64,000 bases of DNA from Limnothrix sp. CACIAM 69d (GCA_001913845.2 MKGP02000095.1:1-64000); one strand, 5' to 3'. Shown: positions 36,208 to 46,636, numbered from the stretch's first letter. Notes: generated by a model not told the origin, from the sequence alone. Numbers and translations: made by a program.

Positions 36208-39200
36208 CCCAGGGAAGAAATTGAAGAGGAGGAAGGATCCCGATCGCCCGTTGCGCCACTCGATCGACCATCCAAAACCGATTGGGTCAGTTGCACAATC
36301 TCCGGAAAAGCGAAGTTTTCCGTTAGATAGGTCAAGGTTTGAAAAAGATCGTAATAGGAGCTAGGAACCTGTTGTAAGAGTTGAGTAATGCTCTGATCGG
36401 AACAAGTGAGAGCTGCATGATGCAGTGCTGCGATCCAAGCCTGGGGCATCACTGATAGGTCTACTGCGGGCGACTGGTCGATCGAACCGATGGGGCTGAG
36501 GGCATGATCGGGAAAATCAGTTTTGAGTTCTGCATAACGGTACTTTAAGGGCAAATATTTCGCCATCATTTGAAAGGGTTCATCAAGGGCAAAAGGCTTG
36601 CTCATATAGTCATTACAACCGGCCGCGATCGCCAGTGAAGGATCATCGGCAGATCCTTGGGCCGTAATGGCAATGATCGTGGTTAAGGAAAAGGGTTCTT
36701 GACGCTTACTTTCCCAACGCCGTTGCTCGAGAGTGCGAATTTTTCGAGTCGTGGCATAGCCATCCAATCCCGGCATTCGCAAATCCATCCAAATCAGATG
36801 GGGCTGCCAAGCTTGCCATTGGGCGATCGCCTCCAAGCCGTTTTTGGCTTCACGAATCTGCAAACCCAAACAGGACAGCAGCCGCACCAGTAGTTGGCGA
36901 TTTTCCGTTTGATCATCCACGACCAAAATTCGATAGTCCGTGCGATCGCTCGCTAATCCTACAATGTGAGGAATTGGTGTGTTGGTTGGAGATACCGGCT
37001 GATGGGTCACCAAAACGGGAATATAAAATCGAAAGAGACTGCCTTGGCCCAGTTGGCTTTCAACGGTAATTTCTCCGCCCATTAACTCCACCAGTTGGCG
37101 ACTAATGGCTAAACCTAAGCCGGTTCCGCCGTGAGCCTCTTGGTGATCTGTTGCCTGCACAAAATCATCAAAAATAGTTTCTAAATGTTCAGGAGCAATG
37201 CCAATTCCACTGTCTTGAACCTCAAATAGTAAGGTGGTTTGGGTGGATGCTGAGGGCGATCGCTCCGTGGGTGAAAAATTGACGGAAACCGAATCAGCCG
37301 AGACAGCCGCTGGCAGTTCCGGCGCAGTTTGGGATGAAACTTCCGTAAAGGCGGGTGACTGGGTTGAACCGCTGTCGTGGGAACGTAGTCGAACTCGAAT
37401 AAAACCAGTTTGCGTAAATTTCAGAGCATTGCTAATGAGATTAATTAAAACTTGTTCTAGCTTCCGGCCATCAACTAGGGCGTGAGTCGGTAATAATTCA
37501 GCCAGTTGCAAATCGAGTTTTAATCCCTTGTGCTGGGCTTGCAATAAAAATAGGTCGGCCACACTTTGCATCAGTTCTCGAAGGTTGGTCACCTGAGGTG
37601 TGAGGGTCAATTTACCGGCTTCAATTTTAGAGAGATCTAAGATTTCATTGATCAGCTTCAAAAGATGTTCACCACTGCGATAAACCCGCTGTAGATCGTC
37701 CCGTTGAGTGGGCGACAATACCGCTTCCCGCTGCAAAATGTTGGTGAATCCCAGAATAATGTTCAGAGGGGTTCGGAGTTCATGGCTCATTTTGGCCAGG
37801 AAAGTACTTTTCGCGCGATTAGCCACTTCTGCGGCTTCTTTGGCTTGATGTAACTCCCGTTCCACCTGTTTTCGATCGCTGATGTCGCTGAGGATACCAA
37901 TCAGGCAATCTTGACCTTCCAAATAACTGATGGTGGCTGAGAGAAGAACCGTTTTAATTTCGCCAAATTTGGTGCAAAATTCTGTTTCAAATTCACGAAT
38001 CCAACCTTGCTCCTTCAGGACTTTCCGAAACTCGTTTAAATCATTGGGATCTTTCCAAAGCCGCATTTCAGTGCAACTTTTGCCAACCATTTCTACGTGA
38101 GAATAGCCTAAAATGCGCGTGAAATTATCATTAATATTGAGACAATAACCATCATTAATTTGGGCAATCCAGGCGGCTTCTGGGCCCGCTTGAAAGATGG
38201 TGGCGAATTTTAATTCCGATTGACGCAGGGCTAGTTCCATCCGTTTTTGATCGGTGATATTGGTGATGGTTCCCACCAGTTTCATCACTCGACCCCGTTG
38301 ATCAAAAATCGGTTCGCCTCGGCTGATTAAATAGATGGTTGACCCGTCGCGACGTTGGATGCCATGTTCGATCGTGTAGGGAATACCTTGCTCGATCGCC
38401 TCAGTGACCGTGGCCACAAAGCGCGGGCGATCGGCCTCGGGGAGCAAATCAAAAAGGTCAGGGTGGCCCGGTTCCTGGGCATCGGGTTCCAATCCCAAAA
38501 TGCGAAATTGTTCCGCTGACCAAGTGCTTGTGCCCGTCGCCACATCAAATTCCCAACTGCCCACCTGGGCAATCCGTTGGGCCTCCGTGAGGGCAGCCGT
38601 TTTCTGTGCCACCTGTTGCTCCAGGTCGCGGGCATAGGTGTGGCGGAGCTGGTCGGCCGCTTGCAAGGCTCCCACCATTTGCTGAAAGGCTTGGGTTAAG
38701 CGATTCACTTCCGCCACCCGCGTTTTGGGCAGGGGGTTGGCATGTTGGCCGGCGGCGATCGCCCGGGTTGCCTCTGTTAAATTGCGCAGCGATCGGCTCA
38801 AGCGTTTGGCGGTCCAAGTGCCCGTTCCCAAGGATCCTGCCAAGGCCAACAAACAAAACCAAACATTTTGGCGATGATTAGCCTCAATCTCACCAATGAA
38901 ATCGGCTTCCGGAACCGCCGTGACCACGAGCCAATTCAATCCATAGGCATCTTGGTAGGGGGTAACCTTCGTAAACAACGTGCCATTTTGAAAGGCTAAT
39001 CGCCACCGTTGTTCCGTTTGAATGGCTTGCCACTGGGGATCTTTCTGTTGAAGTTGCTGGGCAATGGCCCTGGTTTCTGAATTACGACTTTGGACTAGGG
39101 ATAATCTTGTGGGATAGGGTTGGTTGGGTTGTTGAATGTAGGGTAATTCCAGGGTGGAAGTGGCCACCAAATTGCCCGATCGATCCACAATAAAAGCCTG

Positions 39201-40046
39201 ACCCCGGGGTGAAATTTGTAACTGATTCAGAAAGGTATTCAACCCCGACAATAAAACCGTACGGCTTAAAACGCCTCGAAAATTGCGATTGCCATCATAA
39301 ATGGGTAATAAGGCATCAATGCCCAACATTGGAATCACGCGATGGGTGTAAACCGGTGACCAAGTGGGCTGACGACTACTTTGGGCCCGTTGAAACCAGG
39401 CCGTTTGCCGCACATCATCGGTGATTTGATAGGCGGCTTCCAAGGGTTGCCCTTGGTCATTCACCCGCGAGTAGAGGCGCTGGCTGGGAAGGTTGGGGCT
39501 GGCCTCCGCCAGGAACTGTGTACCTACGGGATAGGATTTGCCCGTTAATTGCTCAATTTGTTGGCGCAATTCCAGGTTGACCGATCGCACATAGCCCACC
39601 AGCAAGCCCCGATCGTTGGCAAACATGGCCGCCACCAAGCTTGGATCCGTGGCCATCTGTTGCCACAGATAATCGCGCCAAGGGGTGGAGTCATCCAACG
39701 GCAGCTTGCCCCCTTGGATCGCTCGGCCATTGGCGGCCAAGTTGTGCTGTTGCTTGCTGAGCAGACTATCCACATGATCACGCACCCGGTGATCCACAGC
39801 ATCCAGCAGGCGATTGGCCAAATTTTCCACGGAGGTTTGACCGCTGCGGTAGGACCAATAGCCGACCAAGCCCACCGCCCCCACCACCTGCACCACAAAA
39901 GGAACCGTCAATACCCAAAACAGGCTGATGGCCGCAGACCGATCGGGCTGATTTTGGCCATGCCGCAGCCGCGAAATCCGTTGCCAAAGGCCTTGGATCC
40001 GACGAGGGAGCCGCATTTTTCGCCAGCGTTGCTGTTGAAGATTCAT
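36204..40046 (-). CDS. Hybrid sensor histidine kinase with dCache, HAMP, two PAS and receiver domains
   Basis: This 1280-residue membrane sensor has a first helix (about 40-67), a periplasmic dCache_1 domain (about 70-390), a second helix (about 395-415), HAMP, a coiled stretch (LRHTYARDLEQQVAQKTAALTEAQR), two PAS/PAC domains, a HisKA domain with H755 in MSHELRTPLN, and HATPase_c (GTGLGLAISRQLVELMGGEI). A receiver domain with phospho-acceptor D1088 (WMDLRMPGLDGYAT) and a helical tail that may be HPt-like complete it. The dCache domain probably binds a small extracellular ligand. No partner response regulator gene is adjacent. All key residues are present. Confidence 0.93.
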   Translation of the reverse strand: MNLQQQRWRKMRLPRRIQGLWQRISRLRHGQNQPDRSAAISLFWVLTVPFVVQVVGAVGLVGYWSYRSGQTSVENLANRLLDAVDHRVRDHVDSLLSKQQHNLAANGRAIQGGKLPLDDSTPWRDYLWQQMATDPSLVAAMFANDRGLLVGYVRSVNLELRQQIEQLTGKSYPVGTQFLAEASPNLPSQRLYSRVNDQGQPLEAAYQITDDVRQTAWFQRAQSSRQPTWSPVYTHRVIPMLGIDALLPIYDGNRNFRGVLSRTVLLSGLNTFLNQLQISPRGQAFIVDRSGNLVATSTLELPYIQQPNQPYPTRLSLVQSRNSETRAIAQQLQQKDPQWQAIQTEQRWRLAFQNGTLFTKVTPYQDAYGLNWLVVTAVPEADFIGEIEANHRQNVWFCLLALAGSLGTGTWTAKRLSRSLRNLTEATRAIAAGQHANPLPKTRVAEVNRLTQAFQQMVGALQAADQLRHTYARDLEQQVAQKTAALTEAQRIAQVGSWEFDVATGTSTWSAEQFRILGLEPDAQEPGHPDLFDLLPEADRPRFVATVTEAIEQGIPYTIEHGIQRRDGSTIYLISRGEPIFDQRGRVMKLVGTITNITDQKRMELALRQSELKFATIFQAGPEAAWIAQINDGYCLNINDNFTRILGYSHVEMVGKSCTEMRLWKDPNDLNEFRKVLKEQGWIREFETEFCTKFGEIKTVLLSATISYLEGQDCLIGILSDISDRKQVERELHQAKEAAEVANRAKSTFLAKMSHELRTPLNIILGFTNILQREAVLSPTQRDDLQRVYRSGEHLLKLINEILDLSKIEAGKLTLTPQVTNLRELMQSVADLFLLQAQHKGLKLDLQLAELLPTHALVDGRKLEQVLINLISNALKFTQTGFIRVRLRSHDSGSTQSPAFTEVSSQTAPELPAAVSADSVSVNFSPTERSPSASTQTTLLFEVQDSGIGIAPEHLETIFDDFVQATDHQEAHGGTGLGLAISRQLVELMGGEITVESQLGQGSLFRFYIPVLVTHQPVSPTNTPIPHIVGLASDRTDYRILVVDDQTENRQLLVRLLSCLGLQIREAKNGLEAIAQWQAWQPHLIWMDLRMPGLDGYATTRKIRTLEQRRWESKRQEPFSLTTIIAITAQGSADDPSLAIAAGCNDYMSKPFALDEPFQMMAKYLPLKYRYAELKTDFPDHALSPIGSIDQSPAVDLSVMPQAWIAALHHAALTCSDQSITQLLQQVPSSYYDLFQTLTYLTENFAFPEIVQLTQSVLDGRSSGATGDRDPSSSSISSLG

Positions 40047-41097
40047 AGGCTCATGCGGGACTGACGGGACAATTCAGGCGCGTTCAGGGGCCCTTGTCCT
40101 AGCGGTTTGGCAATGATTGGGAGACTGGAGGCAGCGATTTGGGTCGGGGATGGTCGGTTTGATTTGGGGCATGGGCGGGTAGTGGCATCCCAATCGTTCA
40201 ACGGTGGATGACCTGACGGCAATGGGGCGATCGACCGGTTGGCAATCCTCGACTGCGATCACAATCGGGGTGCGATCGACTGCCGATCGCACCGTTGCCT
40301 AATCAATCGCTTACAACTGGTATTAACACTATCAGCGACTGATGATCTGTAACGCTATCTACCTACTAATCGAGTAGATCTACTGAAGCGTTAGAAATAT
40401 CACAGTGTTCTTTGCTCGATCGCTTGAACTCATATTGATAATTCTATTGATATCAACTTATGGAACTGAGATTTTATAAGTTTTGTAAGTGTGCTGAGTT
40501 GACGAGAAATTGCCCTTGGTGATTCAGATTCAGTGTCCACTAGACTCGTCCAGTCAACGACTAAAAGATAGTCTCAAATGACTGCACTGTTTCATGGGCA
40601 GAAATTTGGCTGACTGAAAATCATAGTGACCCACTCTCGCAAGTATCTTGTGATGATAATAATGTGACTTTCTTGATTACAAAAAGAATCAATGATTGGG
40701 AATTTAAATTGCACTCAAATCTATTTTTAAGATCAAGATAAAAAGAACTGCTTTGAATAAGGCTAACTTATTTTCTGATTCCTTTTATCCATTGTTGTTA
40801 AGTAAGAAGTATCAAAAAATATCAAAAAAATTAAGAAACCACTCAATCACATCGCCAATTTAGGTAAATCCAGTGATCTCAATTAGGGAACCCAAAGCGA
40901 TTCTGATTTCCCAAGGGTTATGGCTGGAGCTTGGCCTTGGAACTGACGCTTGGCAACCTGAGCCATCAAGGTGGCTGGCTGGGATGCAAGGGTCTTGGGT
41001 GAAAGCGCAACAGTATTGATTAGGCATTTTTGATCAGAAATTGACGAGGATCATCGGCTAGGATCGACGCAACTTTCAGGCCGTTTGGATAACTCCC
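40047..41097. other. Long divergent intergenic region
   Basis: About 1050 bases separate the divergent kinase and PRC-barrel genes. The first 250 bases are GC-rich with HIP1 sites; from about 40300 to 40900 the DNA is AT-rich with no HIP1. It contains a perfect 12-base palindrome AGTAGATCTACT (40373-40384). No RNA gene, repeat family or open frame I trust was found; it likely holds long leaders or an unrecognised small RNA. Confidence 0.45.
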
Positions 41098-42027
41098 ATG
41101 TCTGCGACAGCATCGTTTATTCGCCAAAGCCAACTGCTGGGCCGCTTGGTGCTCGATCGCGCCACTACGGAAACTCTGGGCCATGTGGCCGCCCTGTGGG
41201 TTGATCCGCGAGCAGCCCGGGTGTTGGGGATTGTGATTCGATCGGGGCCGTTGCCGCTGAATTTGTCCTTGAAGTTGCCGCTGGGTGGCCCATTGCGAGC
41301 CTGTGCCTGGGGTCAGGTGGTGGCGATCGGGGCGGATAGCGTGTTGGTGGATCTGGGGACTCAAGGGGAGAGCCTGCAACAGCCGGAGGGAGCCTTTGAC
41401 CTGGTGGGTCACGAGGTTTGGACTGACGGCGGCAATCGAATTGGCACGGTGGTGGATCTGGAGTTGGATCCAGCCGTGGGCCGGGTCGATCGCTACCTCT
41501 TCCGGCGCGATGGCGTGGTGGATGTGGCCTATAGCTTGCCGGCCGGAGCGGCCATCAGCGGCGGGCCGAAGCGGCTGTTGGTGGTGACCCAGGCGGCCGA
41601 GGCGGCCGAGGCGGTTCCTTTGACGGCCGCTTGGGATCAGGCTTTGGATTCGGTGCAAACGTCGGTGCAAACCACTCTGCGCCAAGTGCAGGAAAAGACG
41701 AAGCCGATCGCCGAAACGGCCCGCAGTCGGTTTGCGGATTTGGCCCGGGAAGCCCGCGATCGGGCCAAGTCTTTGGCGGACACGGCCCGCACCCGCGCCA
41801 CGGAACTGACGGAAACCATGCGCGATCGCGCCGATCGCCTGACCCAGGAAAGTCAGTCACCCCAGCGCGATCGCCCCGCTGGAAATTTGCCCGCCGCCCC
41901 AGAGAACGCTGCGACGGATGATAATGATCCGATCGACCTGTGGGATGAAGATTCCCCCGCGATCGACACGCCCGCAAGCCCGATCGAAACCGATTCTCAC
42001 CAACCACCTCAGCCGCCTCAAGCCTAG
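41098..42027 (+). CDS. PRC-barrel domain protein with amphipathic helical tail
   Basis: This 309-residue protein carries two PRC-barrel domains (about 10-85 and 98-175), with LLGRLVLDRATTETLGHVAALWVDPRAARVLGIV and GHEVWTDGGNRIGTVVDLELDPAVGRVDRYL. A long repetitive helical region follows (about 195-250), built of repeated units such as ETARSRFADLAREARDRAKSLADTARTR, an apolipoprotein-like amphipathic pattern. The tail is acidic and proline-rich. PRC barrels occur in photosynthetic reaction centre H subunits and RNA-processing RimM; here the repeat suggests lipid or membrane association. Function is unknown. The ATG at 41098 matches the conserved start. Confidence 0.85.
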   Translation: MSATASFIRQSQLLGRLVLDRATTETLGHVAALWVDPRAARVLGIVIRSGPLPLNLSLKLPLGGPLRACAWGQVVAIGADSVLVDLGTQGESLQQPEGAFDLVGHEVWTDGGNRIGTVVDLELDPAVGRVDRYLFRRDGVVDVAYSLPAGAAISGGPKRLLVVTQAAEAAEAVPLTAAWDQALDSVQTSVQTTLRQVQEKTKPIAETARSRFADLAREARDRAKSLADTARTRATELTETMRDRADRLTQESQSPQRDRPAGNLPAAPENAATDDNDPIDLWDEDSPAIDTPASPIETDSHQPPQPPQA

Positions 42028-42046
42028 GAAGCGCCTCAAGGCTGAA

Positions 42047-42538
42047 TCATGCGCCTTCGCCATTAACCGACTGTGCTGAATCCTGGGCAGAAGGGCGATC
42101 GGGCGGCTGCACCGGCAACAAGTTCTGTTCTTTCAGATAGCCCAACAGCCAATTAACCGCCGTGGCCCGTCGGGTTTTGCGAGGCACTAGTTCCCCCACC
42201 TTGTAGCCCTTGAAGCCCAAATATTCCTTCAGTAATTGCTTATTTTCGGCGGGAATCGATCGAGTCAGCTTCACTGTGGCTGGGCGGCTTTCAATAAAGT
42301 TTGGTGGCTCTGGATAATCCCCTTGCCAGTCAGCCGGAGCCAACCAAGCTTGGGTGTTTGGATCCCATTGGTAACCCAACCCACGCCACAGCAGTTGATT
42401 CACCCGGTCGTCTTCTAGTCGATCGTCTAAAATGTCCCACAGCAGCTCGATCGTGAGGCTGGGCAGGCGATCGGGGAATCCGTCCGGTAACGCCACCGTT
42501 GAGCGTTCCGTGCAGTTTGGCTCCTGACAACTACTCAT
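42047..42538 (-). CDS. DUF1823 family protein
   Basis: This 163-residue protein belongs to the cyanobacterial and plastid-lineage DUF1823 family. The core (about 25-140) shows LLWDILDDRLEDDRVNQLLWRGLGYQWDP, YPEPPNFIESRPATVKLTRSIP, and NKQLLKEYLGFKGYKVGELVPRKTRRATAVNWLL. It ends in a low-complexity tail. The function is unknown. It is convergent with the PRC-barrel gene, 19 bases away, without an obvious terminator between them. Confidence 0.88.
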   Translation of the reverse strand: MSSCQEPNCTERSTVALPDGFPDRLPSLTIELLWDILDDRLEDDRVNQLLWRGLGYQWDPNTQAWLAPADWQGDYPEPPNFIESRPATVKLTRSIPAENKQLLKEYLGFKGYKVGELVPRKTRRATAVNWLLGYLKEQNLLPVQPPDRPSAQDSAQSVNGEGA

Positions 42539-43107
42539 GACAAACCTCTGTTTAAAACTGCGATTAACTCATAAATTTTATAAGTTTATTATATCAAATA
42601 CGATCTCAAATATTACATCAAGAAATAGCATCGAATCGCAATAAAATCTAATCGGTGATATTCAATCAATCAAATTAAATCAAGTTAAATTTATTCTATC
42701 CCGACATTCAACTTTGTGATTGTTTGACTCGATCAATACCCAATTTGCTTCAAATCTTCTATCTTGATTGCCCCATTGCATTAACCCTGGAATGGTTCAG
42801 TAATTGTCTAGTCCGCACCTTATAACGACATTATTTCTCGCTCCAGCAGCCTGAACCAAAACCTAATCATCGGGATGCATGGGAAACACAACTCCCGATC
42901 GTTTGATTTTGGAGACCTATTGCATTTTCTTCTTCATCCAATCTTTAATTTAAGTAATCATCAACCAATCTTTGCTGAATCTTTAAAAATCCCCCTTGAT
43001 TCCGCCAAATCTTAAAGCTAAGTTAGATTCCATAAGGGGTCATAAAAGCGACGCGGAATGCCACGCGGTCGAACTTTGCTCTCAATACCCATCCTCCTGT
43101 GGAAGAT
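42539..43107. other. AT-rich intergenic region before the PEP-CTERM gene
   Basis: This is a 569-base stretch between divergent genes, rich in A and T, with no HIP1 octamer, no gene and no clear repeats. It must hold the promoters of the DUF1823 gene and of the PEP-CTERM protein. Confidence 0.45.
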
Positions 43108-43902
43108 ATGAAATCTTGGTTTGCCCCCAGTGTTGCACTTGCAACCATTTCGCTGAGTTCCATCGCAGCTCCCGCACTTGCCCTCAGCATCAGCTACTCC
43201 GATGCCTACGTGCCAAGCGCCAGCACGGTTACAACCCTGAATGCCATTGATGGTTTTACGGGTGGACTCACGGACGCAGAAGCCCGAAACGGCCTTTACG
43301 GTCTCACAGACATCAACCAAGTCTTATCAATTCAGAAATTTGATCCTAGCCTTGGAACTCTGAAATCGGCCAAGTTGACCTTTGATACGGGGCTTTGGCA
43401 AAAGGCCTACTATGAGCACTTTGGCATCGCTGCCCCATCTGGTGCGCCCGTAGACTTTGATTTTTCGGCTAACTTGAGCCTGAAATCGAGCGGTGGTTCG
43501 TCGATTTTTGACATTCCCCTCACGGGTGCCCATGATTTCACAGTGTCCTCGTTTGATGGGGGCTTTGACTTTGCTGGCACTTCGGGCCGGAAGTTTTCCA
43601 CTTCTTTGAACGGTCAATATCAACAAGCCAAAACCATCACTGATGCCGCAGCTTTGGCTGGCTTCATTGGCGCTGGTTCGATCGACTACACCTTCTCCGC
43701 TTCGGCTTTGTTCAGTGTCTTTGGCCCTGGTAACTTGAGTGCCGGTGTGCTGACGCTGGCCAAAGGCGCGCTGCGGGTTGATTACGAATACGAAAAAGAA
43801 TCCACCTCCGTGCCAGAACCTACCGCGCTGTTGGGTCTTGGTTTGGTGGCTGGTGGGGCAATGGTTCAGCGCCGTCTGCGGGCTGCAGCACCCCGGAACT
43901 AG
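43108..43902 (+). CDS. PEP-CTERM sorting domain protein
   Basis: This 264-residue exported protein has a signal peptide (KSWFAPSVALATISLSSIAAPALA, about 1-28), a beta-rich middle of unknown type with many Gly, Ser and Asp residues, and a C-terminal PEP-CTERM signal: VPEPTALLGLGLVAGG followed by a short hydrophobic stretch and the basic end QRRLRAAAPRN. PEP-CTERM signals direct exosortase-mediated processing, often in exopolysaccharide-producing bacteria. No exosortase gene is in the window. I use the ATG at 43108; a GTG three codons upstream is also in frame. The function is unknown. Confidence 0.9.
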   Translation: MKSWFAPSVALATISLSSIAAPALALSISYSDAYVPSASTVTTLNAIDGFTGGLTDAEARNGLYGLTDINQVLSIQKFDPSLGTLKSAKLTFDTGLWQKAYYEHFGIAAPSGAPVDFDFSANLSLKSSGGSSIFDIPLTGAHDFTVSSFDGGFDFAGTSGRKFSTSLNGQYQQAKTITDAAALAGFIGAGSIDYTFSASALFSVFGPGNLSAGVLTLAKGALRVDYEYEKESTSVPEPTALLGLGLVAGGAMVQRRLRAAAPRN

Positions 43903-44061
43903 GCTGCAAGGCCGGTCAATGACAGCTCGGAACTAGCTCGCCAGTCGATCGAACCCTAGTCAATTTAGGGATGAGGCTGGGGGACTGAACAGATAGCCCG
44001 AGCTGCGATTGATGGCGATCCTGTGGACTGCACAACTGAATTGCACAAGTTGGTACTGTTG

Positions 44062-44100
44062 AGATTGGGTTTGGCGATCGCTGAACCCAATCTTTTTTTG
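44062..44100 (+). terminator. Strong intrinsic terminator after the PEP-CTERM gene
   Basis: AGATTGGGTT (44062-44071) and AACCCAATCT (44084-44093) form a perfect 10-base stem, followed by a run of T's (44093-44099). The 12-base loop contains a complete HIP1 octamer GCGATCGC (44074-44081). It lies about 160 bases after the stop codon, in the right direction for the PEP-CTERM gene. Confidence 0.85.
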
Positions 44101-44187
44101 AATGATGTTGATGGTGATCGAAGTATTTTGATGATTCTGTTGACGATTCGGCGGCTAGGATTGCTTGTTTTGAATGTGCCTTGGGCG

Positions 44188-44901
44188 CTATAGGTCATCA
44201 GGATTGAGGCCCAGCTCTCGTAATTTGGCCGCCAGGCGATCGGCGCGTTGTTGTTCTTCCTTGGCTTGTACCTGAAACACCGCCGATCGCTCCTCGGGGG
44301 TGAGGTAGTGATCGCCCGTTTCATTGAACCAATAGAGCCATTCCCGCTCGATCGCCTGGAATGTCCCGACCTGCCGGCCAATGCCTAACCCCACTTCCGG
44401 CATCCAGAACGGTTCACCGTTTTGCCGTTGATAAACCCCATCAATCAGCTTGTAAATCTCAAAGGGATCGTGGCGATCTCGCTGATAGTGATCGGGGTTA
44501 TAGATGCAGTAATACAACACCCCTAAATCGGCATAGCGCAGCAGCTTTTGATCGTATTCGCCACCCTTGGTTTTCGAGACAATTTCCAACACAAAGATGG
44601 GTGGAATCTCATCCTCCATCCACATCGCATAGCTTAATCGCAACTGCTCGCTACGTTGCCGGGGAACGCCCACACTCAGGAATCCATCGGGACAAAGGGC
44701 GGGCTGAAGTTGGCCATTTCGATAATAGAAAATGCCCATGTCCACGTTCCAAGTCCAATCGGTGCGATCGCCCCACAGCCAAGCCAGGATCGAGAGCAAC
44801 AGATTGGGCAGCAAATTTTGAATTTCGTGATCCACAGGCTCGTCATCGGAGTCCGGTAAGTTGATGTATTCGGCGTAACCGGGCTTGTGGATTTCCAACA
44901 T
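44188..44901 (-). CDS. Uma2 family protein with long C-terminal coil
   Basis: This 237-residue Uma2 protein is of the longer subtype. It has VDHEIQNLLPNLLLSILAWLWGDR near the start, DMGIFYYRNGQLQPALCPDGFLSVGVPRQ in place of the usual PDV segment, and the core PIFVLEIVSKTKGGEYDQKLLRYADLGVLYYCIYNPDHYQRDRHDPFEIYKL. It ends in a charged coil, EERSAVFQVQAKEEQQRADRLAAKLRELGLNPDDL. This tail is common in cyanobacterial members. The role is unknown. Confidence 0.85.
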   Translation of the reverse strand: MLEIHKPGYAEYINLPDSDDEPVDHEIQNLLPNLLLSILAWLWGDRTDWTWNVDMGIFYYRNGQLQPALCPDGFLSVGVPRQRSEQLRLSYAMWMEDEIPPIFVLEIVSKTKGGEYDQKLLRYADLGVLYYCIYNPDHYQRDRHDPFEIYKLIDGVYQRQNGEPFWMPEVGLGIGRQVGTFQAIEREWLYWFNETGDHYLTPEERSAVFQVQAKEEQQRADRLAAKLRELGLNPDDL

Positions 44902-45029
44902 GGTTCACGCTCCTGAATTCAACAACCAAAACCCGATGCAATGGCCTGGGATTGATGGTGTGGTGAATCAATCCCCATGGCCATTTTAGTCATGGGGATC
45001 GGGTCGGGGGTTGGCGCGTCACCGATCGC

Positions 45030-46427
45030 TTAAACCGTTGCGCCCACCAAGGCAGCGGGTCGATCGCCCAAGGATTCGCCCAAAGATTCCACCTTCCACC
45101 GATCGAGTTCTCCCAGGGCGCGATCGCGGTATTGGCCGTAGCGTTCCTGTTTGTTGCGGATCTTCGTCGGCAGCTCCGGCAGGATGCCAAAGTTCGGCGG
45201 CATCGGTTGGAAATGCTTGGGTGAGGCGGAACTGATGAACTCGAACAGCGCGCCGCTCATGGTCACGGGGGGCAGGGCGATCGGCTCCAGGCCGCGGGCA
45301 ATTCGGGCTGCGTTGGTTCCCGCTAGCCAGCCGCCAGCCGTGGCCGCCGTGTAACCCTCCGTGCCAATCAGTTGCCCCGCCGCCAGCAGCGTCGCCCGGC
45401 CCTTGAACTGCAAGGTGGCGCTCAACAGCTCCGGTGCGTTGATGAAGGTGTTGCGGTGCATCACGCCCATCCGCACAAACTCGGCATTTTCCAAGCCGGG
45501 AATCATCCGAAACACGCGCTGCTGCTCGCCCCAGCGCAGGTTGGTTTGGAAGCCGACCATGTTCCATAGTTGCCCCGCCTTGTCTTCTTGGCGCAGTTGC
45601 ACCACGGCGTAGGGGCGTTTGTCGCGGTTGGCGGGGTCGCGCCCGTCGCCCAGTCGGGAATCGAACAGGCCCACGGGTTTCAGGGGGCCGTAGCGCATGG
45701 TGTCTTCGCCGCGCTGGGCGAGTTCTTCGATCGGCAGGCAACCCTCAAAGAATTTGGCACTTTCGCGATCGAAATCCTTGAGGGGCGCTTGTTCCGCCGC
45801 GCAGAGGGCCTCACGGAACTGCAAATATTGCTCCCGGTTCATGGGGCAGTTCAAATAGGCCGCCTCGCCCTTGTCGTAGCGGGAAGCCATGAAGGCCACG
45901 TCGCGATCGATCGACTCGCCCACCACGATCGGGCTAGCCGCATCAAAAAAGCTCATGTAGTCCCGACCGGTGAACCGCCGCAGATCCTCGGTTAAGTCCG
46001 GGCTGGTCAGCGGCCCCGTGGCCAACACCACCACGCCATCGGTGGGAATTTGCCGCACTTCCTCGCGCCGGAAGTCCACCAGCGGATGTTGGGCCAGGGT
46101 TTCGGTCAGGTCACGGCTAAACTCGGCGCGATCGACTGCCAAGGCCCCACCGGCCGGAACCGCGTGATGATCCGCCTTGCCAATCACGATCGACCCGAGC
46201 CGCCGCAATTCCTCATGTAGCAAACCGGCCGCGCGATCGGCGGCCATCGCCCCAAAGGAGTTGCTACAAACCAATTCCGCCAAATGTTCCGTGTGGTGGG
46301 CGGGGCTGAGGCGTTCGGGCCGCATTTCATAGAACACCACGGGCACGCCCGATCGCGCCACCTGCCAGGCCGCCTCGGTGCCGGCCAGCCCGCCGCCAAT
46401 CACATACACCGGCTGTAAATTCGACAT
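45030..46427 (-). CDS. trmFO: Methylenetetrahydrofolate--tRNA-(uracil-54-C5)-methyltransferase
   Basis: TrmFO makes ribothymidine 54 in the T-loop of tRNAs, using methylenetetrahydrofolate and FADH2. Of 465 residues, the N-terminus holds the FAD-binding motif [17 protein letters not shown]; blocks such as [26 protein letters not shown] and [28 protein letters not shown] are typical of the family, as is the C-terminal [18 protein letters not shown]. It is full length. It starts with an ATG giving [12 protein letters not shown] and stands alone on the minus strand; a repeated element lies just upstream. Confidence 0.95.
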   Translation of the reverse strand: MSNLQPVYVIGGGLAGTEAAWQVARSGVPVVFYEMRPERLSPAHHTEHLAELVCSNSFGAMAADRAAGLLHEELRRLGSIVIGKADHHAVPAGGALAVDRAEFSRDLTETLAQHPLVDFRREEVRQIPTDGVVVLATGPLTSPDLTEDLRRFTGRDYMSFFDAASPIVVGESIDRDVAFMASRYDKGEAAYLNCPMNREQYLQFREALCAAEQAPLKDFDRESAKFFEGCLPIEELAQRGEDTMRYGPLKPVGLFDSRLGDGRDPANRDKRPYAVVQLRQEDKAGQLWNMVGFQTNLRWGEQQRVFRMIPGLENAEFVRMGVMHRNTFINAPELLSATLQFKGRATLLAAGQLIGTEGYTAATAGGWLAGTNAARIARGLEPIALPPVTMSGALFEFISSASPKHFQPMPPNFGILPELPTKIRNKQERYGQYRDRALGELDRWKVESLGESLGDRPAALVGATV

Positions 46428-46495
46428 GGCTTACCTCAGCGATCGCCCAAACTTGCAGAAACCGAAAGCAATAGCTTATAGCAATTTGTTTGAAA

Positions 46496-46636
46496 GGCTG
46501 TTTGAAAAATATCTTTTGGCGCGGGCCAAGCACCAATAGTTTTGGGGTCAAGGGGCTAGAGCATATTATCTTCGTCGATTACCAGGGCTTGCGGAATGTC
46601 AATTTTGGCTTTTCAGATGTGGCTTTTTAGACAGCC
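46496..46636. mobile_element. MITE-like element, copy A
   Basis: This 141-base intergenic element is bounded by inverted ends GGCTGTTTGAAAAA (46496-46509) and CTTTTTAGACAGCC (46623-46636). It shares its ends and internal blocks (CAAGGGGCT, TCAATTTTGGCTTTT) with copy B at 51278-51476. It has no coding capacity. No clear target-site duplication was seen. Confidence 0.65.

Noticed and set aside
40074-40292. A 72-codon minus-strand frame upstream of the hybrid kinase
   Set aside because: Composition is HIP1-derived, there is no ribosome binding site and no family resemblance.
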